Source: CAVQFO01 sp963711725 (GTDB taxonomy: Bacteria; Pseudomonadota; Gammaproteobacteria; Nitrococcales; Aquisalimonadaceae). From it: a stretch of DNA of 6,889 bases. The position numbers were made by a program, and so were the translations under genes. Where the stretch lies: assembly GCA_963711725.1 (NCBI GenBank), contig CAVQFO010000016.1:1-6889 (forward strand). The letters are read 5' to 3'. Shown piece by piece: positions 1-5,697 of the stretch. How positions within the stretch are numbered: the first letter of the stretch is position 1; the number at the start of each line of letters is the position of its first letter. A model generated the notes under the pieces. The model saw nothing but the letters and a program-made list of their open reading frames with translations. It was not told the origin of the DNA and made no database searches.

Positions 1-2
1 TG

Positions 3-260
3 ACATTCGCCGTCCGCCTGCGCAGTACCCACAACGCCGTGCAAGCGCGGGCGCTGGCCGCGCGTTTCGGCATACGCGACAAAGCGCCCGGCGGCACCAT
101 GATCGAGTTCGACGTACCTCCCGCCGACAAGATGGACGTCCTGAAAAAGCTCACCGCCATGCCCGACGTAGTGGATGTGGACCTGCGCGAACCGACGCTG
201 GCCCGGCTCTACCAGCACGTCGGTGCCGGCGCCGCAGCAGTCAAAGGAGAACAGCCGTGA
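3..260 (+). CDS. nosF: NosF, C-terminal part (ABC transporter ATPase of the nitrous oxide reductase copper-assembly complex), partial
   Basis: The gene enters from the left edge; 85 residues plus a TGA stop at 258-260 are visible. The Walker and signature motifs lie upstream of the window, so the name rests on the tail and on context. The tail has the alternating hydrophobic pattern of the accessory domain after the ATPase fold, with a VVDVDLREPTLARLYQHV segment resembling the end of NosF-type ATPases. The next gene is a NosY-type permease, whose GTG start (257) overlaps this stop, followed by nosL, which is the usual nosDFYL order. NosF powers the NosDFY transporter, which works with NosL to load copper into periplasmic NosZ. 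Any other ABC ATPase partnered with an ABC-2 permease would be the alternative, but adjacent nosL makes NosF the strong choice. Confidence 0.8.
   Translation, partial: TFAVRLRSTHNAVQARALAARFGIRDKAPGGTMIEFDVPPADKMDVLKKLTAMPDVVDVDLREPTLARLYQHVGAGAAAVKGEQP
243..259 (+). promoter_or_regulatory. Ribosome binding site and GTG start of nosY overlapping the nosF stop
   Basis: AAAGGAGA (243-250) lies six bases before GTG 257-259. The GTG overlaps the nosF TGA (258-260), which indicates translational coupling and supports GTG as the nosY start. Confidence 0.8.
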
Positions 261-1086
261 ACAATGTCCTGATCGTGGCCGGCAAGGAGCTGCGCGACGG
301 CCTGCGCAACCGTTGGCTGCTGGCCATAACCGTGGTCTTTGCCGGCTTGGCCCTGGGCATCGCCTACTTCGGCGCTGCCGCCTCCGGCAAGGTGGGCTTC
401 ACCTCACTGTCCGCCACGATCGCGAGCCTCGCGACCCTGGCCGGGTTTGTCGTGCCCCTGATTAGCCTGCTGATCGCCTACGACACAGTGGTAGGGGAGC
501 GGGGCAATGGCACCCTTCTGTTGATGCTCAGCTATCCCATTTCCCGCACGGAGCTGCTGGCCGGCAAGTTCCTGGGCCATAGCGCCGTTCTGGCCCTGGC
601 CAGCGTTCTGGGTTTCGGTGGGGCGGTGGCGGCCATGCAGGTGCTCAGCCCCGTCGCGCGTTCCGCCGAGATCTGGGGCGTGATCGCCTTGTTCAGCATG
701 GCCAACATCCTGCTGGCGGCGAGCTTCGCCGGCATGGGCTGCCTGATCAGCGTGCTCACCCGGGACAAATCCCGGGCCGCCGGGCTGGCGCTGCTTTCCT
801 GGTTCGTATTCGTGGTGCTGTTCGACCTGGCACTGCTGGCGGTGCTGGTATTCAGCGGAGGCAATGCCATGGAGCGCGCCGTGTTCCCCTATCTGCTCAT
901 GCTCAACCCCATCGACGTGTTCCGGCTAGTGAGTCTGGAAGCGCTGCCTCCCAGCGCCGGCAACGTTTTTGTGGCCATGACGGGCCAGCACGGCTACAAC
1001 GCCGTCACGCTCTACGGGGCGCTGCTGTTCTGGAGCGTTTCCCCTTTTCGTTGGCCCTATTGCGCTTTCGGCGCCAGGAGGTCTGA
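257..1086 (+). CDS. nosY: NosY, ABC-2 type permease of the nitrous oxide reductase assembly complex, frameshifted near its 3' end
   Basis: This is the membrane subunit of NosDFY, the inner-membrane transporter that acts with NosL in copper delivery to NosZ. The protein begins MNNVLIVAGKELRDGLRNRW, a typical amphipathic ABC-2 start. Hydrophobic segments lie near residues 20-40, 57-77, 107-128, 138-165 and 173-200, with a sixth at the C-terminus. The frame is clean to about residue 263 (SVSPF). In the tract TTTCCCCTTTT (1038-1048) one base appears to be missing. Adding one C or T gives SVSPFSLALLRFRRQEV and a TGA at 1084-1086, a family-like ending and a 276-residue protein, the size expected of NosY. 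Without correction the frame runs through into nosL (to 1669) and the last helix is lost. I cannot tell a sequencing or assembly error from a real mutation, though the intact downstream gene favours an error. Confidence 0.85.
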
Positions 1087-1090
1087 AGTG
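1076..1090 (+). promoter_or_regulatory. Ribosome binding site and GTG start of nosL
   Basis: AGGAGG (1076-1081) stands six bases before GTG 1088-1090. It overlaps the last codons of the restored nosY, whose TGA is at 1084-1086. This perfect site shows that nosL starts here as a separate gene, although it shares a frame with the shifted nosY. Confidence 0.85.
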
Positions 1091-1669
1091 ATTAGCCGCA
1101 AACGTCTTTGCTCGATATTCGCCGCCGTTATGGCCGCGATCTTCCTTCGCGGCTGTGGTCCCGACGAGGCCTCCGCACCAGCCCAGCACGCCGTGGCGAT
1201 CCAAAAGGGCGATGTTTGCGCCGTCTGCGGCATGTACATCGGGCATTACCCCGGCCCCCGGGCCGAGGCCTATGTGGATGGTCGCGACAAGCCGCTGAAG
1301 TTCGGCTCCACCCGCGATTTTTTCGCCTACGCTTTGCAACCGGACCACAAGACCCAGCTCCAGGCCCTGTTCGTGCAGGACACGGCCCGCATCGACTGGG
1401 CCCACCCATCGGACGAGGCCGGCAGCTTCGTCGATGCCCGCAAGGCCTACTACGTGGCATGGCAGCCGTTGAAAGGTGCCATGGGGCCGACGCTGGCATC
1501 GTTCGCGAAACGGCAGGACGCGCAGGCCTTCGTCCGGAAGCACGGGGGCGACCTGCTGACCTTCGATCAGGTCACCGCCATGATGATCTCTGCGTTGGCG
1601 ACCCAATGCCCCGAACCGGCGAACGCTCGGGAATTGGGTGCCCAGCATTGCCAACGATCGCCGCAATAA
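1088..1669 (+). CDS. nosL: NosL, copper-binding lipoprotein for nitrous oxide reductase maturation
   Basis: The protein has 193 residues from the GTG start, the normal size for NosL. It opens with a lipoprotein-type signal: basic MISRKR, a hydrophobic stretch, then FLRGC with Cys23 as the candidate lipidated residue. The Arg at position -2 of the lipobox is atypical. The family signature DVCAVCGMYIG follows at residues 42-52 (Cys44, Cys47, Met49). Further family-like segments are STRDFFAYAL, DARKAYYVAW and GAMGPTLASFAKRQDAQAF. NosL is known as a copper(I) chaperone that hands copper to the NosDFY/NosZ machinery on the periplasmic side. It is the last gene of this nos cluster; the next gene is convergent. 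The GTG start is fixed by the AGGAGG site and by the signal peptide beginning there. The identity is secure; only the lipidation is in some doubt. Confidence 0.93.
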   Translation: MISRKRLCSIFAAVMAAIFLRGCGPDEASAPAQHAVAIQKGDVCAVCGMYIGHYPGPRAEAYVDGRDKPLKFGSTRDFFAYALQPDHKTQLQALFVQDTARIDWAHPSDEAGSFVDARKAYYVAWQPLKGAMGPTLASFAKRQDAQAFVRKHGGDLLTFDQVTAMMISALATQCPEPANARELGAQHCQRSPQ

Positions 1670-1718
1670 TTCTCCCCACGGCTTAGGGAGACCCTGATTC
1701 AATTCGCGCGGCCGCCGC

Positions 1719-1750
1719 GGGCGGTTTCCGCCGATGCCGGTGGTCCGCCC
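1719..1750. terminator. Possible hairpin between convergent nosL and patatin genes
   Basis: In the 97-bp gap between two convergent stops, GGGCGG (1719-1724) can pair with CCGCCC (1745-1750), or GGCGG (1720-1724) with CCGCC (1728-1732) around a TTT loop. There is no T-run on either strand, so a classical intrinsic terminator is not shown. The location, where both transcripts should end, is the main argument. Confidence 0.22.
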
Positions 1751-1766
1751 ACTATTTCCTCCAGGG

Positions 1767-2885
1767 TTACGGCCTGTTCGGCGACGGTGGAATGAGCCAT
1801 TGCGGGTCGGCCAGGGCCTGTTCGGCATCGCGTCGGCCCGCCTCCCAATGGTCCTTGATCGAACCGCGGGAGAATTCATGGTCCTTGGTGGCGGTTTCCG
1901 CGTCCGTGCCCCGGTAGATCATGTGGACGATATTCATGGTCGTGGTGCAGCCCCAGGAGGCCAGTTCGCGGATTTCGGGATCATCGCGCAGAGGTGGTGG
2001 GATGTGGCGGTACAAGCTGTTGATCACGTGCCGCAGCCGATGAATCCTTTCGTAGAATTCGAGGTGGCGCTCGGAGCGGCTGGCGTAGGTGATGTCCTTG
2101 TGCCTTTCGATGACGTCGCCGAGATTTTCGGGTAGTTCACCACGGCGATCGAACAGGTCCACCAGGAAGCACAGAGTGCTTACCCGAGGGTTGTCCTCCA
2201 GAACGGCTTCCAGCGGCGTGTTGGAGACAATTCCCCCGTCCCAGTAGTGCTCGCCGTCAATTTCAACCGGCGCGAAAGAGGGCGGTAGCGCGGCGCTGGC
2301 GAGTATGTGCTCCAGCTTCAGGGTCTGGGTCCGGCTGTCAAAATAGACCTGTCGGCCGGTGCGGATGTTGACGGCTCCGAGGCTCAATCTGGTGGATCCG
2401 GTGTTGATCCGTTGGAAGTCGATGAGATCGGCAAGGGTCTCGGCCAACGGCGAGGTGTCGTACAAGCTGGTAGCGCCCGCGCCTCCGGCCTTGGCGAACA
2501 AGGGATTAACGAGGTGGGGCCGGAAGAACCCGGGTTGCCCCGCCACCGCCGCCAAGCTGGCGTGGAATTCGTTGTGGAGATGACGCAGCGGGCTATTCCA
2601 TGCTGGTGCCGGAGTCCACTCCGGCCGGGAAATCCGGTTCCAGAATTCGCAAAGCCGATCCATGCGCTTCTCGGCTGGATTGCCGGCGATGATGGCAGCG
2701 TTGATGGCGCCGATGGAGGTGCCGGCGATCCAATCCGGGAGATAGCCGCCTTGGGCGAGCCGCTCGTACACGCCGGCCTGGAACGCACCCAGCGCGCCGC
2801 CGCCCTGAAGAACCAGGGCAATTCGGCATATATGCGGTGGGAGCGATATCCGCTGTGGTGAGCCTTTTCCGTTGGAGTGTGGCAT
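1767..2885 (-). CDS. Patatin-like phospholipase family protein with DUF3734-type C-terminal region
   Basis: This 372-residue protein is predicted to be a lipid acyl hydrolase (PNPLA/patatin fold). The glycine-rich oxyanion-hole motif LQGGGALGAFQAGVY lies at residues 26-40. The nucleophile elbow GTSIG (55-59) gives Ser57, and the second dyad residue is Asp216 in YWDGG (214-218). All catalytic elements are present. The C-terminus, including HEFSRGSIKDHWEAGRRDAE near residues 333-352, matches what I recall of the DUF3734 extension of bacterial patatins. There is no signal peptide or membrane helix, so a cytoplasmic or membrane-associated enzyme is likely. The substrate is unknown; phospholipids are a reasonable guess. 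The gene follows the HPP-like gene by 81 bases on the same strand and is probably the last in the operon, although the gap could hold its own promoter. The ribosome site is weak (a GAGAG stretch before the ATG). Confidence 0.9.
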   Translation of the reverse strand: MPHSNGKGSPQRISLPPHICRIALVLQGGGALGAFQAGVYERLAQGGYLPDWIAGTSIGAINAAIIAGNPAEKRMDRLCEFWNRISRPEWTPAPAWNSPLRHLHNEFHASLAAVAGQPGFFRPHLVNPLFAKAGGAGATSLYDTSPLAETLADLIDFQRINTGSTRLSLGAVNIRTGRQVYFDSRTQTLKLEHILASAALPPSFAPVEIDGEHYWDGGIVSNTPLEAVLEDNPRVSTLCFLVDLFDRRGELPENLGDVIERHKDITYASRSERHLEFYERIHRLRHVINSLYRHIPPPLRDDPEIRELASWGCTTTMNIVHMIYRGTDAETATKDHEFSRGSIKDHWEAGRRDAEQALADPQWLIPPSPNRP

Positions 2886-2966
2886 GTCGATATCTCTCGT
2901 GCCGGACTATTCAGACTCTGCGCCGGTTGAGGGCGGGCGGCAATACGTCCCATTACGTACCGACGT

Positions 2967-3935
2967 TCAAGCCCTCGGCAGGACCAGCATCCTGCGGTCC
3001 ACGAAGCCGTAAATCAGAAAACAGCTAACCAGGATTGAACTGCCGATCCCCACGGCCAAGGGGTAGTAGTGGCTGGGGTGTTCGATCAGCAGCGGCAGCA
3101 GGCCGATCGCAATGGCGGGCGGCACGTGGAGCCGGACGCCCTTGAGAATGACGATGCCGGCCAACACCGCACCGGCGGCAGCGAGCGGGCCGGGGCCGAA
3201 GCAAATCCCGAAGCCAAGGCCGGCGGTGGCCGTCAATGTGCAGGCCAGAGGCAGCACCAGCGGCCGTTGCGCCCAGGGGCAGATGTCGGCGTGGGCGAAC
3301 ATCTCGAAGCCGGTGACCACCAGCGGTGGCACGAGCAGGGCTCGCCAGCCGGTTGCCTGCGCAAGCGCGGCGGCCACGACCACGAAGAGCATGAAGAAGG
3401 GTAGCCAGCCGTAGCGGCTGGGCGGCCGTTCGATGATGTCGGCGGTAATCTCTACCTCGGGTTCCGGATCGGCCGGGTCGCCATGATCGGCCCAACGTCG
3501 GTGAATGATCGAGGCGATCGCCAGTGCCGCTGTTCCAAAGAGTATGGACGGCGGGTACCACCAGCTCTGTATGCCGAAGATCACGGGGAGCAGTCCGGCG
3601 GAAATGGCCGGCGCCACCGGCGACCTTAGAACGCCGATGATCGCCATTCCGCCGAGAGTGCCGAGCACCACCGAGTCCACGCCGCACCTCATGTGCTGGG
3701 CGATCAGGGTGCCGAGTAACGCGGCGAGTGTGGGCGTGAGTACCAGCATCAGCGGTGCCCGAGCCCATGTTCCCCGGGGGCGCGCAAAGACATCGTGCGC
3801 CAGCGCACCTAATTCGGGGAAAAGGACGTAGGCGACCCCGGTGGAAAGGGCGGTCTGGGCGATGGCGGCGATGTAGCCGACGGTGATCAATTCTCTCGGC
3901 CAAAATCGATACGGCTTGCCGGTTTCTGTCGTCAT
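2967..3935 (-). CDS. HPP-like integral membrane protein with two tandem repeats
   Basis: This 322-residue membrane protein consists of two homologous halves joined by an acidic linker (about residues 146-173). Segment 37-78 aligns with 200-243, sharing P-x-L, F-A, W-A-x-x-P-L and T. Segment 107-138 (VAPAISAGLLPVIF) aligns with 271-302 (VPPAIAIGLLPLLI). The offset is 163-164 residues in both pairs, and each half appears to hold about four hydrophobic segments. The repeat pattern, with a P-L-G-A-like turn, an F-A-x-P/R-P region and an H-V-P-P segment, resembles the HPP membrane family (PF04982), normally a single copy of this unit. Some HPP proteins in chloroplasts and cyanobacteria are nitrite transporters, which would suit the nearby nos genes, but transport here is only inferred. 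The ATG has GGGGA eight bases upstream. A strong hairpin precedes it. Confidence 0.72.
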   Translation of the reverse strand: MTTETGKPYRFWPRELITVGYIAAIAQTALSTGVAYVLFPELGALAHDVFARPRGTWARAPLMLVLTPTLAALLGTLIAQHMRCGVDSVVLGTLGGMAIIGVLRSPVAPAISAGLLPVIFGIQSWWYPPSILFGTAALAIASIIHRRWADHGDPADPEPEVEITADIIERPPSRYGWLPFFMLFVVVAAALAQATGWRALLVPPLVVTGFEMFAHADICPWAQRPLVLPLACTLTATAGLGFGICFGPGPLAAAGAVLAGIVILKGVRLHVPPAIAIGLLPLLIEHPSHYYPLAVGIGSSILVSCFLIYGFVDRRMLVLPRA

Positions 3936-3955
3936 TGTTGGTATCCCCGGACAGC

Positions 3956-3990
3956 GCCGTGGGCGCCGCGATAGATGCGGCGCCCACGGC
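3956..3990 (-). promoter_or_regulatory. Perfect 14-bp inverted repeat between the DUF6789-like and HPP-like genes
   Basis: GCCGTGGGCGCCGC (3956-3969) and GCGGCGCCCACGGC (3977-3990) are perfect reverse complements around a seven-base loop, GATAGAT. The hairpin begins 12 bases after the DUF6789-like stop and ends 20 bases before the HPP-like start. No T-run follows it on the - strand, so it is not a standard intrinsic terminator. It may instead act as an mRNA stability or processing element, or reduce read-through and so set different expression levels for the upstream and downstream genes. The structure is certain; the role is inferred. Confidence 0.6.
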
Positions 3991-4002
3991 TTCGAAGTGC
4001 TT

Positions 4003-4458
4003 TTATCCGGCGATGGTGCTTGACGCCAACTTGCCGTACACCGCGCCCAGAACGGCGCCGTAAACCCAGTGCAGAACGAGTGTGGCAGCAGGCGCCCCCA
4101 TGCCGAGGTGCAGACCGAACAGCCCGGCGCCCGCCATGGGCATGACCAGAACCATCATCAGGACCCAAGCGGCGGTGCCGAAGATCAGACCTTTGACGAT
4201 GGGCGAGGTGCCGGGAATGCGGTTGACCAGGACAGCGAACAGGATTCCCCAGACCGCCGTCCCGATGATGAAGTGGGCGATCCAGCCCACTACCGGGGAG
4301 CCCGTCATGCCCAGCATGCCGTGGCCCATATGGACGAGCATTTTGATGGCGTTGACGTCCGGCATCATTCCCATGACGGCCTTGAGGACCATCAGCACGG
4401 ACAGAACAACGGTGGCGATGAAGCCTGCGAGCAGGCCTTTTCCGATATGGGTTTGCAT
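4003..4458 (-). CDS. Small four-helix membrane protein, DUF6789-like
   Basis: The protein has 151 residues and about four transmembrane helices (roughly 6-29, 55-79, 87-108 and 118-142). It is very rich in Met and Gly, with a Met/His cluster MLVHMGHGMLGM at residues 40-51 and MVLVMPMAGAGLFG at 102-115. The layout (GLLAGFIATVVLS at the N-terminus, GWIAHFIIGTAVWG in helix 2, a C-terminal YGAVLGAVYG) matches what I recall of the DUF6789 family, whose function is unknown. I chose the ATG at 4458 because AAGGAGA (4464-4470 on the complement) sits five bases before it. An ATG seven codons upstream has no such site. The gene lies 26 bases after the receiver-like gene. The Met/His cluster could bind a metal ion, but this is speculation. 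Confidence 0.75.
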   Translation of the reverse strand: MQTHIGKGLLAGFIATVVLSVLMVLKAVMGMMPDVNAIKMLVHMGHGMLGMTGSPVVGWIAHFIIGTAVWGILFAVLVNRIPGTSPIVKGLIFGTAAWVLMMVLVMPMAGAGLFGLHLGMGAPAATLVLHWVYGAVLGAVYGKLASSTIAG

Positions 4459-4470
4459 GGTTGTCTCCTT
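4459..4470 (-). promoter_or_regulatory. Ribosome binding site that decides the start of the DUF6789-like gene
   Basis: Read on the - strand, AAGGAGA is followed by CAACC and the ATG at 4458-4456. The alternative ATG at 4479 would place this site inside the coding region. Confidence 0.75.
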
Positions 4471-4484
4471 GGTGTTCATCAGCG

Positions 4485-4949
4485 TTATGCGAAGTGTTTG
4501 CGGATCAGCCGGTCGCTCAGATCCTGGCTGGCCGGTTTCGTGATGTCGTCGCGGTGGACGGCGAGGATTCCGGCATTGGTGCCGAGTTTGGTGTTGTTCA
4601 GGTTGCCGGTATCGGCCTGGATCAGATCCGCCGGCGGTATCATGGTCCCCAGCGTATGGCCCAGATTGCGCGCCAGGGTCTCGCCTGGCAGCAGCGTGGC
4701 CACGAGAATCGGTATCGACGGCAAGGCCGAACGCACAGCGGTTAGCATGTCGCCATGGGAGGCGTTGGTGCCGGCCACCACCGTGGTCGAGATGACGACC
4801 CCTACGGCACCGGCTTTGCCCAATCGCGTTATCTCGCTGAGGTCTTCCGTGGCTACGGCGTTGTAGCCGTTACGCTTGAGGAATTCCTGCATCTCGCGGA
4901 CGATCATCGGGTGGGGCCTTGCCAGTACGACGGTCTTTTCAGTGGACAT
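4485..4949 (-). CDS. Receiver-like protein without phosphoacceptor residues (hypothetical)
   Basis: I do not recognise this 154-residue soluble protein with certainty. Its first 90 residues follow the alternating beta/alpha pattern of response-regulator receivers: TVVLARPHPMIVREMQEFLK (6-25) corresponds to beta1/alpha1, GVVIST (50-55) to beta3 and IPILVAT (79-85) to beta4. The acidic pair normally after beta1 is replaced by Arg-Pro, and the phosphorylated Asp at the end of beta3 by Ser/Thr. No receiver-type Lys is evident in beta5. The domain should therefore not work by aspartyl phosphorylation. There is no DNA-binding output domain; the tail (about 105-154) is polar with a charged end. It is the first gene of the - strand operon, divergent from an ECF sigma gene, and AGAGGA lies about 10 bases before its ATG. 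A regulatory or partner-binding role for the operon is inferred. Confidence 0.6.
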   Translation of the reverse strand: MSTEKTVVLARPHPMIVREMQEFLKRNGYNAVATEDLSEITRLGKAGAVGVVISTTVVAGTNASHGDMLTAVRSALPSIPILVATLLPGETLARNLGHTLGTMIPPADLIQADTGNLNNTKLGTNAGILAVHRDDITKPASQDLSDRLIRKHFA

Positions 4950-5080
4950 AAAGCGGCTATCCTCTGTTTTTGGTTATTTTGTACGTTTGGTCCTGCGCCG
5001 TGACGCGGCGTTTTTATTGCTCTCTATGGGTAGGTCGTCGGGTCCGTGGAATTCTTACAAGGAATAAGGAAAAGCGATTG
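4950..5080. promoter_or_regulatory. Divergent intergenic region between the - strand operon and the ECF sigma gene
   Basis: These 131 bases separate two divergently transcribed units and should hold promoters for both. They are more AT-rich than the flanking genes. I see no FNR/DNR-type TTGAT-N4-ATCAA box. On the - strand TTGTAAGAATTCC (complement of 5048-5060) followed by CGACGACC is a possible ECF-type promoter, but spacing and consensus are not convincing. A hairpin with a T-run (4996-5015) lies within it. Confidence 0.45.
4996..5015 (+). terminator. Compact hairpin with T-run upstream of the ECF sigma gene
   Basis: CGCCG (4996-5000) pairs with CGGCG (5006-5010) across TGACG, directly followed by TTTTTATT (5011-5018). 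On the + strand this has the form of a small intrinsic terminator. No + strand gene ends just upstream, so it could attenuate a long sigma leader transcript or stop transcription coming out of the region antisense to the - operon. The stem is short, so confidence is moderate. Confidence 0.42.
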
Positions 5081-5695
5081 ATGTCCTCACAGGGAGGAAC
5101 GTCCTTCACCGCGGGGGAACTGAATGCCGCGCTCTGTCCGGATCTTTGGGTCGAACGCCATGCGGACTCCCTATACCGGTACGCGTTTCGCCGCACCGGC
5201 CGGGCGGATGTGGCGCAGGATCTGGTGCAGGATGCCTTGTTGGCGGCGTGGCGCAGCCGCGACGGCTATCGCGGGCAGGCCTCGGAGCGAAACTGGCTCA
5301 TGGGCATCCTCAAGAACAAGATCGTCGACCATTTCCGGGCCGCGATGCGGCGAATGGAAGATGCGGCGACGGATCTGGGAGCGGGCGACGACATCGAGTC
5401 GTTGCTGTTCGATGAGCGCGGCAGCTGGCGAACGCCGCCCGCCGAGTGGGGTAACCAACCGCTGGAGGCGACAGAGTCGGGCGCCTTCTGGGGGATGTTG
5501 AGCCAATGCCTGGAGCGGGTTCCGAGCCCGCAGCGGGAGGCATTTCTGCTACGGGATGTCGACGGTGCGGATGCCGCCGAATCGAGTCATACCCTGGGGG
5601 TCAGCGCCAACCACCTCTATGTACTGTTGCATCGGGCGCGGCTGAGAATCCGGCAATGCCTTGAACATCGCTGGCTGAGCGGAGGGGGTGCGTGA
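5081..5695 (+). CDS. ECF-type RNA polymerase sigma factor
   Basis: This 204-residue protein has the two-domain structure of extracytoplasmic-function sigma factors. Region 2 spans about 23-90, with DVAQDLVQDALLAAWRS (43-59) and NWLMGILKNKIVDHFR (71-86). Region 4 spans about 137-198, with a helix-turn-helix around AAESSHTLGVSANHLYVLLH and then RARLRIRQCLEHRW. The linker (108-129) carries FDERGSW and PPAEW, a pattern I associate with a proteobacterial subgroup paired with small soluble zinc anti-sigma factors; this is from memory. I chose the ATG at 5081, with AAGGA ten bases upstream; an upstream in-frame ATG at 4970 would add 37 residues unlike any sigma domain. Its stop overlaps the anti-sigma start by one base. 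It redirects RNA polymerase to its own promoters, plausibly including the divergent operon and itself. Confidence 0.93.
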   Translation: MSSQGGTSFTAGELNAALCPDLWVERHADSLYRYAFRRTGRADVAQDLVQDALLAAWRSRDGYRGQASERNWLMGILKNKIVDHFRAAMRRMEDAATDLGAGDDIESLLFDERGSWRTPPAEWGNQPLEATESGAFWGMLSQCLERVPSPQREAFLLRDVDGADAAESSHTLGVSANHLYVLLHRARLRIRQCLEHRWLSGGGA

Positions 5696-5697
5696 TG
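5681..5697 (+). promoter_or_regulatory. Ribosome binding site and coupled start of the anti-sigma gene
   Basis: GGAGGGGG (5681-5688) lies six bases before ATG 5695-5697, which overlaps the sigma TGA (5693-5695) by one base. GTG 5692 is too close to the site, and ATG 5698 is also possible. The overlap points to coupled, balanced synthesis of sigma and anti-sigma. Confidence 0.65.

Noticed and set aside
257..1669. A single 470-residue permease-NosL fusion protein
   Set aside because: The second half begins with a complete lipoprotein signal, a perfect ribosome site and its own GTG. The other frame gives a family-like NosY ending at 1086. The fusion is best explained by one missing base.
926..1879. 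317-residue open frame on the - strand
   Set aside because: It is antisense to nosY and nosL, its sequence is low-complexity and rich in Arg/Gly/Pro as expected of GC-rich shadow frames, and it has no recognisable domain.
3025..3987. 320-residue open frame on the - strand overlapping the HPP-like gene
   Set aside because: It is an Arg/His/Ala-rich alternative frame of the HPP-like gene; the membrane-protein frame has clear repeats, hydrophobic pattern and ribosome site.
4459..4479. Longer start (seven extra residues) for the DUF6789-like protein
   Set aside because: The strong AAGGAGA site lies inside this extension and correctly spaced for the ATG at 4458.
4069..4866. 265-residue open frame on the + strand
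   Set aside because: It is antisense to the DUF6789-like and receiver-like genes, rich in Asp/His/Gln at its start, with no domain or ribosome site.
4970..5080. 37-residue N-terminal extension of the sigma factor
   Set aside because: The extension does not resemble a sigma domain, covers the terminator-like hairpin, and a ribosome site precedes the ATG at 5081.
4950..5080. FNR/DNR-type operator for nitrogen-oxide control
   Set aside because: No TTGAT-N4-ATCAA-like dyad is present in this region; short TGATCAA or TTGATC matches elsewhere lie inside coding sequence.
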